A DNA stretch of 64,000 nucleotides from Streptomyces lydicus (GTDB taxonomy: Bacteria > Actinomycetota > Actinomycetes > Streptomycetales > Streptomycetaceae), in assembly GCF_000717345.1 (NCBI RefSeq), contig NZ_JNZA01000025.1:1-64000 (forward strand), given 5' to 3'. Under the pieces are notes generated by a model that was given only the letters and a program-made list of their open reading frames with translations, searched no databases and was not told where the DNA came from. Shown here piece by piece: positions 32,491-41,379 of this stretch. The position numbers and the translations under genes were made by a program. How positions within the stretch are numbered: the first letter of the stretch is position 1; each line of letters starts with the position of its first letter.

Positions 32491-33627
32491 TCAGCCTGAC
32501 GACTGCCCGCCGCCGGTACCCGGCCCGGTCCGCCGCCCGTCCCCGTGCGGCGCTTCGGTACGGCAGTCCGCGGACCGCCCCCGCGGGCGCTTCGGTACGG
32601 CACTGCGCGAACCGCCCGTCGCCGCCGGGCACTGCGGCGCCGCACCCCGCAGGCCGTCCGCTTCCGGTGCCCGGTTGCGCCCACCGCCGGCCCCCGGGCC
32701 CCACCGCCCGCACACCGCGCACCACGCCGCGAGCAGGACCCCGGCCAGACACCAGCTGCCGAGCACGTCCAGCGGCCAGTGATAGCCGCAGCGAACCAGG
32801 CCGACGCCCACGCCCACCTCGACAACGATCACCCCGGCCACCGTCGCCCGACGGCCCCGGCGGCGCCTCTCCCGGCCCGTCGGCCCCTTGAGCATCAGCA
32901 ACGCGGACGCGCCGTACGCGACCGCCGCGGTGGCCGCGTGCCCCGACGGATAGAACCCGTCGTGCGCCCCGCCGGCCATCTGCGGCGGGCCCGGCCGGGC
33001 GAGCCAGAGCTTGAGCGGGACGACGAGGGCGGGCACCGCGGCGAGGGCGGCCCCGGCGGCGAGCGGAGGCAGCCACCACCGGCCGCGCACGACGCCGTCC
33101 ACCGCCTGGCGGCTCCCGCGGCGCCACTCCTGCCCTCCCCGCCACCCGGTCCACAGCATCACCAGCACGAGCACCGGCAGTGCGACGGCCGTATTGCCGA
33201 GGTCGGCGAGGAAGTGGGCAGCGGAGGAAGGGAAGCCGCCGCCGGCGACGGCGCGGCCCAGCCGCTCGTCGAGCGTGCGCAGCGGCCCGTGGCCCGCCAC
33301 CTGCCAGGTGAGCAGCGCGAACAGCAGGGCGCTGACGAGACCGACGACCAGGGGGCGGGGGCCGTATCGCCCGGGGTGGGCCGGCCGGCGCGGGAAAAGG
33401 GCCGGCCGCCTCGGAACAGGGGGGGTGGTTCCGAGGCGGCCGTGGTGACCGGTGTCCCGCGCGCCCCGGGGGGTGTGGGGCGGGCGGACATCCGATCGGT
33501 GAGGATTCCCGGAGCCCCCTCTGCCAGGGGTCCCGGTGTTGTGCGCGAGGGCACGGCCAGATCGGAGCCGGGGAAGCGCCGACCGGGCGTCGCCCGCAGT
33601 CCCCTGCGGGCGGGGTGTTTCTCTCAT
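32491..33627 (-). CDS. PAP2-superfamily membrane phosphatase
   Basis: Integral membrane lipid-phosphatase-type protein, 378 aa with this start. The three PAP2 motifs are present: KLWLARPGPP (motif 1), YPSGHA (motif 2) and RCGYHWPLDVLGSW (motif 3, His and Asp). Its substrate could be undecaprenyl pyrophosphate, phosphatidate or similar. Residues before about 90 are Pro/Arg-rich. The C-terminal 70 residues are a basic tail that contains a 30-bp DNA duplication. The ATG at 33627 lies 9 nt after a TACGGT -10 element, suggesting a leaderless transcript; an earlier in-frame codon at 33696 is possible. It converges with the oxidase gene. Confidence 0.75.
   Translation of the reverse strand: MRETPRPQGTAGDARSALPRLRSGRALAHNTGTPGRGGSGNPHRSDVRPPHTPRGARDTGHHGRLGTTPPVPRRPALFPRRPAHPGRYGPRPLVVGLVSALLFALLTWQVAGHGPLRTLDERLGRAVAGGGFPSSAAHFLADLGNTAVALPVLVLVMLWTGWRGGQEWRRGSRQAVDGVVRGRWWLPPLAAGAALAAVPALVVPLKLWLARPGPPQMAGGAHDGFYPSGHAATAAVAYGASALLMLKGPTGRERRRRGRRATVAGVIVVEVGVGVGLVRCGYHWPLDVLGSWCLAGVLLAAWCAVCGRWGPGAGGGRNRAPEADGLRGAAPQCPAATGGSRSAVPKRPRGRSADCRTEAPHGDGRRTGPGTGGGQSSG
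32551..32617. repeat. Imperfect 30-bp direct repeat in the PAP2 gene tail
   Basis: Units at 32551-32580 and 32588-32617 match at 27 of 30 positions (shared start CGCTTCGGTACGGCA). They encode a duplicated Arg-rich segment in the C-terminal tail. Confidence 0.8.
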
Positions 33628-33790
33628 CTGCAGAAACCGTACGGCACAGGGAGCGCACCGGACAGCCGCATCACCCGGCCGCCATTGGCCCCGCACATCT
33701 TCTTCACTCGCCGCCTCCAGCTACGCGCGTCCGGCCCCACCAGCCCCACCAGCACCCCCGGCGGACCTGCCGACGGGCGGGCACACACGG

Positions 33791-33832
33791 GCGCGGCCCG
33801 GGGCACGACCGTAGCCGTACCCCGGGCCGCGC
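33791..33832 (-). terminator. gabT terminator
   Basis: GCGCGGCCCGGGG (33791-33803) pairs perfectly with CCCCGGGCCGCGC (33820-33832), and the loop contains a smaller ACG/CGT pairing. It lies about 35 nt past the gabT stop on the reverse strand. Confidence 0.8.
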
Positions 33833-33866
33833 CGGCCGGTTCCCCCGCGAGGAACCCGCGGTCCGC

Positions 33867-35216
33867 TCAGATCTTGGCGAACGCCGCCTCGAGGATGTCC
33901 AGGCCCTCGTTGAGCAGGTCCTCACCGATGACCAGCGGCGGCAGGAAGCGCAGCACGTTGCCGTACGTACCGGTGGTCAGGACCAGCAGGCCCTCCTGGT
34001 GGCACGCCTTCGCGAGCGCGCCGGTGGCCTCCGGGTTGGGCTCCTTGGAGCCGGACTTCACCAGCTCGATCGCGATCATCGCGCCGCGGCCACGGACCTC
34101 GCCGATGATGTCGTACTTCTCGGCCATCGCGTTCAGACGGGCCTTCATGACCTCGCCGATCCGCAGCGCCTTGCCGTTGAGGTCCTGCTCGCGCATGGTC
34201 TCGATCGAGCCGAGCGCGGCGGCGCAGGCCACGGGGTTACCGCCGTAGGTGCCGCCCAGGCCGCCCGCGTGCGCGGCGTCCATGATCTCCGCGCGACCGG
34301 TCACGGCCGCCAGCGGCAGACCGCCGGCGATGCCCTTCGCCGTCGTGATCAGGTCCGGCACGACGCCCTCGTCCTCACACGCGAACCACTGACCCGTACG
34401 GCAGAAGCCGGACTGGATCTCGTCGGCGACGAAGACGATCCCGTTCTCCTTGGCGAAGTTCGCGATCGCCGGGAGGAAGCCCTTGGCCGGCTCGATGAAG
34501 CCGCCCTCACCGAGCACCGGCTCGATGATGATCGCCGCGACGTTCTCCGCGCCGATCTGCTTGGTGATCTGCGAGATGGCCTGGTCGGCGGCCTCCTGCG
34601 CGCAGTTCTCCGGGCCGGTCAGCCAGCGGTAGGGGTAGGCCACCGGCACGCGGTAGACCTCGGGCGCGAACGGGCCGAAGCCGTGCTTGTACGGCATGTT
34701 CTTGGCGGTGAGCGCCATCGTCAGGTTCGTCCGGCCGTGGTACCCGTGGTCGAAGACGACCACGGCCTGCCGCTTGGTGTACGCCCGCGCGATCTTGACG
34801 GCGTTCTCGACGGCCTCCGCGCCGGAGTTGAACAGCGCCGACTTCTTCGCGTGGTCGCCCGGCGTCAGCTCGGCGAGCTGCTCACAGACCTCGATGTACG
34901 GCTCGTACGGCGTGACCATCACACAGGTGTGGGTGAAGTCGGCGAGCTGCGCGCTGGCCCGGCGGACGACCGCCTCCGCGCTGTTGCCGACCGAGGTCAC
35001 CGCGATGCCCGAGCCGAAGTCGATCAGGGAGTTGCCGTCCACGTCCTCCAGGACGCCGCCGCCCGCGCGCTTGACGAAGACGGGCAGTACGGCCCCGACG
35101 CCACTGGCCACGGTGGCCTGCTTACGGGCCCACAGCTCCTGCGACTTCGGGCCGGGGATCGCGGTGACGACGCGACGCTCCTGGGGGAGGCCGGGGCCTC
35201 CGGACAGTTCGGTCAT
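33867..35216 (-). CDS. gabT: 4-aminobutyrate aminotransferase
   Basis: PLP enzyme converting GABA and 2-oxoglutarate to succinate semialdehyde and glutamate; 449 aa, family-typical. The PLP Lys is in TTAKGIAGGLPLAAVTG, the cofactor Asp in FVADEIQSGFCRTG, and FNSGAEAVENAVKIARAYT is the phosphate-binding helix. The ATG at 35216 has AGGAG eight bases upstream (minus strand). The frame is open much further upstream, but that part is antisense to the ATPase gene. It links the polyamine-to-GABA steps encoded upstream with central metabolism. Confidence 0.94.
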   Translation of the reverse strand: MTELSGGPGLPQERRVVTAIPGPKSQELWARKQATVASGVGAVLPVFVKRAGGGVLEDVDGNSLIDFGSGIAVTSVGNSAEAVVRRASAQLADFTHTCVMVTPYEPYIEVCEQLAELTPGDHAKKSALFNSGAEAVENAVKIARAYTKRQAVVVFDHGYHGRTNLTMALTAKNMPYKHGFGPFAPEVYRVPVAYPYRWLTGPENCAQEAADQAISQITKQIGAENVAAIIIEPVLGEGGFIEPAKGFLPAIANFAKENGIVFVADEIQSGFCRTGQWFACEDEGVVPDLITTAKGIAGGLPLAAVTGRAEIMDAAHAGGLGGTYGGNPVACAAALGSIETMREQDLNGKALRIGEVMKARLNAMAEKYDIIGEVRGRGAMIAIELVKSGSKEPNPEATGALAKACHQEGLLVLTTGTYGNVLRFLPPLVIGEDLLNEGLDILEAAFAKI

Positions 35217-35552
35217 GGCAGTCTCCTGAGTGGGACGGGAACGTACACCGGTCTCGTACGGAGGTCTCTTGTCCGAGGTCTCCTGCCGAGGGCGTGCAGA
35301 GGTTGTACAGAGTGCTTGTTCTCGCAGGTTAGGGGCGGCCGGGCGGGTCTGGCATGTTCCGTTCGGGAGAAGTGCGCGTGTTGCGTTGTCCGCACCGGAC
35401 ATAGCGACGGACCGCGGCCAGTAGATTGAGCGGCGGCGTGCCCGGCACCGGAGGGCACGAGCGCGGGCATGACAATGGCAAGGCGGCCGGCCCCACCCCG
35501 GCCGCCCCAACAACGCACCAGGCCACGGCTCAAGGGGGACAAGGGGCACCGG
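35217..35552. other. Divergent intergenic region gabT / VirD4-like ATPase
   Basis: About 335 bp with no convincing gene. Near gabT it holds three GGTCTC-type direct repeats (35250-35290). Further right, GTTAGGGG (around 35326) may be part of a forward promoter. The plus-strand frame is open from 35469, an alternative start of the ATPase gene. Confidence 0.5.
35250..35290 (-). repeat. Three direct repeats in the gabT upstream region
   Basis: GGTCTCnnGnnCCGA-like units start at 35250, 35263 and 35277 (13-14 bp apart). They lie 34-75 nt upstream of the gabT start, so they may be regulator half-sites or part of the leader. Confidence 0.6.
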
Positions 35553-37784
35553 ATGGACACCGAGGGCACGCACGACGCACAGCACACCGCTCCCCAGCCG
35601 TCCGGCGGAGCGCATCCGTCCGAACCCACGGTGCCGCGCCCCGCGGCCCCGCCCGCACAACCGGCCACCGCGCCGCACACCCCACCACCGCCGACCGCTC
35701 CGCCCGTACCCGCCATGCCCGTCCCCGCCATGCCCGACATTCCGCCGACGGCGCCGTCGGCCGGGCCCGGCGCGTCCGAGCCGCCGGTGCTGAGCTGGCT
35801 GCGGACGGCGCGGCCGGCGGCCGCGCCGGGGGTTTGGACGTATGGGCACCGTCCCCGCGCCGCGGAGGAACCCGACCGCATCCCCGGACGGCAGCTGGTC
35901 AGCGGGGCGGTGATTTCGCTGCTGTGCGGGTGGCTGTTGTGGTCGTTGTTGTGGAACGGGTATCTCGGGTCCTACTGGGCGTGGCCCTTCGAGGTCCTCA
36001 TTCCGGACGCCTGGGTACTCGGAGCCACCTCCGGCGACAAGACCGCCTACGGAATCGCCTCCAACGCCTACTACGGACTGTGGATCCTCGGCATCGCGAT
36101 CGTCTTCGGGCGTATCGGCCGCTGGCCGGAGCTCATCCGTCGGTATGTGGTGCCGCTCGTCCGTCGCCTCCGCACCCCCGCCCCCGCCCGTACGCCCGCG
36201 CCCGCCGTCGATCCGGCGCAGTGGCCCGAACTGCGGGCCCACGGTGCGTCGGACGCGGCCGACAAGCTCGCCGCCGAGGCGCGCACCGGCCGGATGAACG
36301 ACGTGGACGTGGCGAGGATCGAACGCGCCTGGCGTTCGGTCCGGTCGGGTAAGAACTCCCTCGCCTCGTTCACCGACACCGTGCTCCGGCACGGCGCGGC
36401 GGCCTGCGCGCACCCGTCGGGGCGGCGCGATCTGTCCCGCCGGACCGCCCACCACGACCTGCTCGCCCACCAGGTCCGCCTCGGCACCTCCGTCGATCAC
36501 CCCCGCAACCCCTATCAGCACCGCGGCGTCGGATGCGCCCTGGAGCCGCGCCTGCTGGGCACCTCCCTCCTGGCCGTCGGGCCCGCCGGCAGCGGGAAGA
36601 CCACGCGGGTCGTCAAGCCGGTCGTGGAGTCGATGTGCCTGCAGGCGCTGGCCGGGCAGTGCGCGGTGATCGCCGTGGGACCGGCCGGTTCCGACCTGGG
36701 GCCCGACGACGCGTTCGACGTGGTGGTCAGGGTCGGCCACCGGGACCCGGACTGCGACCTCGATCTCTACGGCGGCACCACCGATCCCGACGAGGCGGCC
36801 GGCATCCTGGCCGAGGCGCTGGTCGGCGATCTCGCCGAGCAGCTGCCCGGCGGCGACAGCCGGCGTGCCGCGACCGCACTGGCCCAGCTGCTCGGGCCCT
36901 TCCGCGCCGCCCACGACCGCTTTCCCACCGTCCCCGAGCTGCGGGAACTTCTGGACGGCGGCCCTCGGGCGATCGCCGCACTGCGCACCGCCCTGGAGGA
37001 GGCCGGAGCGCACACCCTGCTGCGCGAACTGGACGCCCGGGCCCGCCAGTCGGAGCGCCCCGGCGACGCCGCCGTCCTCCTCGCCGACCGCATCGCCCTC
37101 CTCGACCGCCCCGCGTTCGCCGCGTTCTTCGACCCGACGGGACGCACCCGCCAGGTCTCGCTGCGCGCCCTCGATCACCCGCTGCGGGTCCGGATCGAGC
37201 TCCCCGAACGCGGCCACGCGGAGGCTTCGCGGATTCTCGCCCGGCTGGTCCTGGCGCAGTTCACCGAGTGCGCCGTGGCCCGCGCCGACCGCTCGCTGTT
37301 CGCCTGCCTGGTGCTCGACGAGGCCGCGCACACCATCACCGCGGAGGCGCTGCGCGGCCTTCAGCGGCTGCGTTCGGCCAATGCCGGCGCGGTGCTGACG
37401 CTGCGCTCCCTCGACGACGTCCCGGACGGGCTGCGCGGCACGCTGCTCGGCGCGGTCGGCTGCCGGATGGCGTTCGCCGGCGTGACGACCTGGGACGGCG
37501 CGCGGTTCGCCGAGGTCTGGGGCAAGGAGTGGGTGGAGACCCGCGACGTCACGGACCGTCAGATCATCGCCGAGGGGGCGGCGATGAAGGCGTTCCACAT
37601 CTTCCGCCACCTGGTCACCGGCAAGGCGGCCACCGCCAAGGCCGTCACCGTGCGCACCGTCGAACGGGAGCGCTGGTCGGCCTCCGACCTCGCCAATTCG
37701 GTCCCGGCCGGGCACGCGGTGCTCTCGGTGACGTCGGTGGCGGGGGAGCACGCGCCTCCCGTCCTCGTGGACCTGCGTCCCTGA
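35553..37784 (+). CDS. Membrane-anchored VirD4/TraG-like P-loop ATPase
   Basis: 743-aa protein of unknown role resembling type IV coupling ATPases or DNA translocases. A Pro/Ala-rich cytoplasmic start (residues 1-80) precedes two hydrophobic segments (about 115-138 and 172-187). The ATPase follows, with Walker A VGPAGSGKTTRVVKPV (Lys349) and Walker B CLVLDEAAHTI (Asp589, Glu590). RSANAGAVLTLRSLDDVPDG after it resembles the motif downstream of Walker B in VirD4/TraD proteins. No relaxase, pilus or other conjugation gene is nearby. The ATG at 35553 has AAGGGG six bases upstream; ATGs at 35469/35475 are alternatives. It diverges from gabT. Confidence 0.75.
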   Translation: MDTEGTHDAQHTAPQPSGGAHPSEPTVPRPAAPPAQPATAPHTPPPPTAPPVPAMPVPAMPDIPPTAPSAGPGASEPPVLSWLRTARPAAAPGVWTYGHRPRAAEEPDRIPGRQLVSGAVISLLCGWLLWSLLWNGYLGSYWAWPFEVLIPDAWVLGATSGDKTAYGIASNAYYGLWILGIAIVFGRIGRWPELIRRYVVPLVRRLRTPAPARTPAPAVDPAQWPELRAHGASDAADKLAAEARTGRMNDVDVARIERAWRSVRSGKNSLASFTDTVLRHGAAACAHPSGRRDLSRRTAHHDLLAHQVRLGTSVDHPRNPYQHRGVGCALEPRLLGTSLLAVGPAGSGKTTRVVKPVVESMCLQALAGQCAVIAVGPAGSDLGPDDAFDVVVRVGHRDPDCDLDLYGGTTDPDEAAGILAEALVGDLAEQLPGGDSRRAATALAQLLGPFRAAHDRFPTVPELRELLDGGPRAIAALRTALEEAGAHTLLRELDARARQSERPGDAAVLLADRIALLDRPAFAAFFDPTGRTRQVSLRALDHPLRVRIELPERGHAEASRILARLVLAQFTECAVARADRSLFACLVLDEAAHTITAEALRGLQRLRSANAGAVLTLRSLDDVPDGLRGTLLGAVGCRMAFAGVTTWDGARFAEVWGKEWVETRDVTDRQIIAEGAAMKAFHIFRHLVTGKAATAKAVTVRTVERERWSASDLANSVPAGHAVLSVTSVAGEHAPPVLVDLRP

Positions 37785-37974
37785 CCGGGGTACCGGAGGC
37801 CGGCCAGGGCTGAGGCCGGTCCCCGGGACCCGGGACTGGAAGATTTGGCCGGCGTGGAGTGCCCCCGATTCCTCCGCTGAGGCAGAATCGACACGGGCCG
37901 TTCATACGGGGCGGCGCAAATCATCGGTCGGCGGCCGGTCGTCGGTCGCAGTCGTCGAAGCCATCGAAGGTCTC

Positions 37975-39636
37975 ATGCCGCACACCCTCGCTTCCCTGGT
38001 CAACCACACCGCGCTCAAGCTGACCGTGCTCGCGGGGGAGGAGCGTCTGGACGTCCCGGTGCGGTGGGCGCACGCCAGTGAGCTGATCGACCCGGTGCCG
38101 TACATGGAGGGCGGCGAGCTGCTGCTGATCACCGCGCTCAAGCTGGACGCGGAGGACCCGGAGGCGACCCGCAGGTACGTGCGGCGGGTCGCGGAGGCCG
38201 GGGTGGTCGGGCTGGGCTTCGCGGTCGGGGTGAATTACGAGGACGTTCCCGAGGCGCTGGTCGAGGCGGCGAGGGAGCAGGGGCTGCCGTTGCTCGGGGT
38301 GCCCCGCAGGACGCCGTTCATCGCCATCAGCAAGGCCGTCTCGGCCTCGGTGGCCGCGGATCAGTACCGCGCGGTGACCGCGGGCTTCGAGGCGCAGCGG
38401 GAGCTGACCCGGGCGGCGCTCAGCGCGGAGGGGCCCGCCGAGCTGCTGGCGCGGCTCGCGGCACATCTGGACGGCTGGGCGGCGCTGTACGACGCGTCGG
38501 GGGCCGTGGTGGCCGCCGCTCCCGACTGGGCGGCGCGGCGGGCGGCCCGGCTCTCGGAGGACGTGGCGCGGCTGCGGGAGCGGCCCGCGCCCGCCAGCTC
38601 GGTGGTCAGCGACACGGACGGCGACGACCGCGTCGAGCTGCAATCGCTGGGTACGGGACGGCGCGCTCGCGGGGTGCTGGCCGTCGGGACGGGGGCGCGG
38701 CTCGGTACGGCCGAGCGCTACGCCGTGCACTCCGCGGTCGCCCTGCTGACGCTGACCACCGAGCGGTCCCGGTCGCTGCAGGACGCCGAGCAGCGGCTGG
38801 GCGACGCGGTGCTGAAGATGCTGCTCGCGGGGGAGCCGGACCACGCGCGGGCGGTGGCGGGGCGGCTCTACGGAGGGCTGCTGGACGCGCCGTTCCGGGT
38901 GGTGGTGGCCGAGCCGGTGGCGGGCGAGGAACCGGCGTCGTCGGGCGGCGCTTCCCCGGCCCGCGGAACGGGCGCGGCGGGGGTGCTGGAGGCGCTCACC
39001 GACGCGATGGACTCCGCGGCCGCGCGGACCGGTGAGGCGGTGCTCGCGGTACCGGACGCCGGCCGGCTGATCGTGCTGGTCGCGGACGGCGGGGCGGCCG
39101 CGGACGCCTGTGCCGCGTACGCCGCCGAGGCCGAGGCCCGCTCCGGAGCGCAGACGGGCCCGCGCGGCCGGTCGGGGCGCCGAGAGACGGCGAACGGCGG
39201 CGCCGGGGTGGCGGTCGGACTGTCGGCGCCGACCGGGCCGATGGCCGCCGCCAACGCCTACCGGCAGGCCGAACAGGCGCTGTCGGTGGCCCGCCGGCGC
39301 GGGCGGGTGCTGGTCGAGCACGAGGACGTGGCGGCGGGATCGGTGCTGCCGCTGCTCGCCGACGACGCGGTGCGGGCCTTCGCGGACGGGCTGCTGCGGG
39401 CGCTGCGGGAGCACGACGCGACAGGGCGCGGTGATCTGGTGGCGTCGCTGCGCGCCTGGCTCGCCCGGCACGGCCAGTGGGACGCGGCCGCCGCCGACCT
39501 GGGCGTTCACCGGCACACGCTGCGCTATCGGATGCGGCGGGTGGAGGAGATCCTGGGCCGCTCGCTGGACGACGCGGACGTGCGGATGGAGCTGTGGCTG
39601 GCGTTGAAGGCGACGGCCGGCGGGCCGGCGGACTGA
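37975..39636 (+). CDS. PucR-family transcriptional regulator
   Basis: 553-aa regulator. The N-terminal PucR domain (ERLDVPVRWAHASELIDPVP, then GGELLLITALKL) covers about residues 1-125. A GGDEF-like/linker region follows, and the C-terminal PucR-type HTH reads LGVHRHTLRYRMRRVEEI. Family members activate purine, amine or GABA catabolism genes (PucR, GabR-like roles). It is followed by an ALDH gene on the same strand, and gabT is 2.7 kb upstream, so control of GABA/succinate-semialdehyde use is a reasonable guess. The ATG at 37975 has a weak AAGG site. Confidence 0.88.
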   Translation: MPHTLASLVNHTALKLTVLAGEERLDVPVRWAHASELIDPVPYMEGGELLLITALKLDAEDPEATRRYVRRVAEAGVVGLGFAVGVNYEDVPEALVEAAREQGLPLLGVPRRTPFIAISKAVSASVAADQYRAVTAGFEAQRELTRAALSAEGPAELLARLAAHLDGWAALYDASGAVVAAAPDWAARRAARLSEDVARLRERPAPASSVVSDTDGDDRVELQSLGTGRRARGVLAVGTGARLGTAERYAVHSAVALLTLTTERSRSLQDAEQRLGDAVLKMLLAGEPDHARAVAGRLYGGLLDAPFRVVVAEPVAGEEPASSGGASPARGTGAAGVLEALTDAMDSAAARTGEAVLAVPDAGRLIVLVADGGAAADACAAYAAEAEARSGAQTGPRGRSGRRETANGGAGVAVGLSAPTGPMAAANAYRQAEQALSVARRRGRVLVEHEDVAAGSVLPLLADDAVRAFADGLLRALREHDATGRGDLVASLRAWLARHGQWDAAAADLGVHRHTLRYRMRRVEEILGRSLDDADVRMELWLALKATAGGPAD

Positions 39637-39642
39637 CGCCGG

Positions 39643-39692
39643 CCGGGAGCGACAGCCGGCCCGGAGCGACAAGGGACCGGGAGCGACGAGGG
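39643..39692. repeat. Three imperfect 17-bp direct repeats after the PucR gene
   Basis: CCGGGAGCGACAGCC, CCCGGAGCGACAAGGGA and CCGGGAGCGACGAGGGG start about every 17 bp from 39643 to 39692, between the PucR gene and the next ALDH gene. They may be tandem regulator sites or neutral repeats. Confidence 0.65.
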
Positions 39693-39918
39693 GCCCGCCC
39701 CCGCGGCCCCCCGTCGAGCGGCAGGGGGCGCAGCGGCAGTCCCGGCCGGGGAGCGCCCCCTCCACCGCGGAGAGGCCCGCCCCCGCATTACTACGCTTCG
39801 GACAAACGCCATGGCGCCGCCGCACCCCTACCGTGGGGGCAGAGTCAAAACCGCAGAGCCGCTCGCTGAGCCATGCCCATGCGCACCACCCACCACTTCT
39901 GAAGGGCCGGGTTCCACT

Positions 39919-41379
39919 GTGCCGATCCACACTGATGCAGCCCCCACCGCCTTCTGGCTCGCCGGCCGCAAGGCCACCGGCGACGCCACCTTCGATGTCA
40001 CCTCCCCCTGGGACGGACGTCTTGTCGGCACGGTGAGCATTCCCACCGAGGCCCAGGTCGAGGAGGCCATCGCCGCCTCCGTCGCCGTCCAGGAGGAGTT
40101 CGCCGCGACCCCCGCCCACGTGCGGGCCGCGGCCCTGGATCACGTGCAGCGCCGGCTGGTGGAGCGCACGGAGGAGTTCGCGCAGCTGATCTCCGCGGAG
40201 AACGGCAAGCCCATCAAGTGGGCCCGTGGTGAGGTCGGCCGCGCCATCTCGGTGTTCCGCTTCGCGGCCGAGGAGGCCCGCCGCTTCAACGGCGGCGACG
40301 CGCAGCGGCTGGACACCGACGCGGGCGGCGCCGGCCGGCTCGCACTGACCCGCCGCTTCCCGCGCGGCACGGTCCTGGGCATCGCGCCGTTCAACTTCCC
40401 GCTGAACCTGTGCGCCCACAAGGTCGCCCCGGCCATCGCGGCCGGCGCCCCGATCATCCTCAAGCCCGCGCCGGCCACCCCGCTCTCCGGCCTGATCATC
40501 GGCGAGCTGCTGGCCGAAACCGACCTGCCGGCCGGTTCCTGGTCGATCCTCCCGGTGACCAACGACCGGATGCCGGCGCTGGTCCAGGACGAGCGGCTGC
40601 CGGTCGTCTCCTTCACCGGCTCCGAGAAGGTCGGCTACGCCATCCTCGACTCGGTCCCGCGCAAGCACTGCACCCTGGAGCTCGGCGGCAACGGCGCGGC
40701 CGTCGTCCTGCCCGACTGGTCCTCCGAGGCGGACCTGGACTGGGCGGCGCAGCGCATCGCGATCTTCTCGAACTACCAGGGCGGCCAGTCCTGCATCTCC
40801 GTGCAGCGGGTCATCGCGGACGCGTCCGTGTACGACCGGCTGGTGCCCAAGATCGTGGCGGCCGTCGAGGCGCAGGTCACCGGCGACCCGTCGGACGACG
40901 CGACCGAGGTCGGCCCGCTGGTGAACGAGGACGCCGCCAAGCGCGTCGAGGCATGGGTCGACGAGGCCGTGGAGCGCGGCGCGAAGCTGCTCGCCGGCGG
41001 CAAGCGCGACGGCGCCTCCTACGCGCCGACCGTCCTGGAGGACGTGCCCGCCGACGCCACCCTCGCCTGCGAGGAGGTCTTCGGCCCGGTCCTCACGATC
41101 AAGAAGGTCGACGGGGTGGACGAGGCGTTCGCGGCCGTCAACGACTCCAAGTTCGGCCTCCAGGCGGGCGTCTTCACGCACGACGTGCAGACCGCCTTCC
41201 GCGCCCACCGCGCCCTGGAGGTCGGCGGCGTGGTCATCGGCGACGTGCCGTCCTACCGCGCGGACCAGATGCCGTACGGCGGCGTCAAGCAGTCCGGTGT
41301 GGGACGTGAGGGCGTGCGCTTCGCGATGGACGACTACACCTACGAGCGGGTGCTGGTCCTCACCGGCCTGGCGCTGTAA
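39919..41379 (+). CDS. Aldehyde dehydrogenase, probably succinate-semialdehyde dehydrogenase
   Basis: 486-aa ALDH, distinct from the two copies upstream. It probably completes the GABA shunt by oxidising succinate semialdehyde to succinate. Landmarks: IAPFNFPLNLCAHKVAPAIA, TLELGGNGAAVVLPD and catalytic Cys292 in GGQSCISVQR, the GGQSC form rather than GQDC. The GTG at 39919 (MPIHTDAAPTAFW) follows GAAGGG about 12 nt upstream; a longer in-frame opening from 39811 is Pro-rich. Position next to PucR and near gabT supports the role, but other aldehydes are possible. Confidence 0.85.
   Translation: MPIHTDAAPTAFWLAGRKATGDATFDVTSPWDGRLVGTVSIPTEAQVEEAIAASVAVQEEFAATPAHVRAAALDHVQRRLVERTEEFAQLISAENGKPIKWARGEVGRAISVFRFAAEEARRFNGGDAQRLDTDAGGAGRLALTRRFPRGTVLGIAPFNFPLNLCAHKVAPAIAAGAPIILKPAPATPLSGLIIGELLAETDLPAGSWSILPVTNDRMPALVQDERLPVVSFTGSEKVGYAILDSVPRKHCTLELGGNGAAVVLPDWSSEADLDWAAQRIAIFSNYQGGQSCISVQRVIADASVYDRLVPKIVAAVEAQVTGDPSDDATEVGPLVNEDAAKRVEAWVDEAVERGAKLLAGGKRDGASYAPTVLEDVPADATLACEEVFGPVLTIKKVDGVDEAFAAVNDSKFGLQAGVFTHDVQTAFRAHRALEVGGVVIGDVPSYRADQMPYGGVKQSGVGREGVRFAMDDYTYERVLVLTGLAL

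Noticed and set aside
33867..37751. Reverse-strand reading frame of about 1290 codons extending upstream of gabT
   Set aside because: Only the last 449 codons (gabT) have family motifs. The rest is antisense to the VirD4-like ATPase gene and is low-complexity Gly/Arg/Pro/Ala, the usual shadow of GC-rich coding DNA.
35553..37784. Integrative conjugative element suggested by the VirD4-like ATPase
   Set aside because: No integrase, relaxase, repeats or tRNA attachment site nearby, and the flanking genes are conserved metabolic genes.
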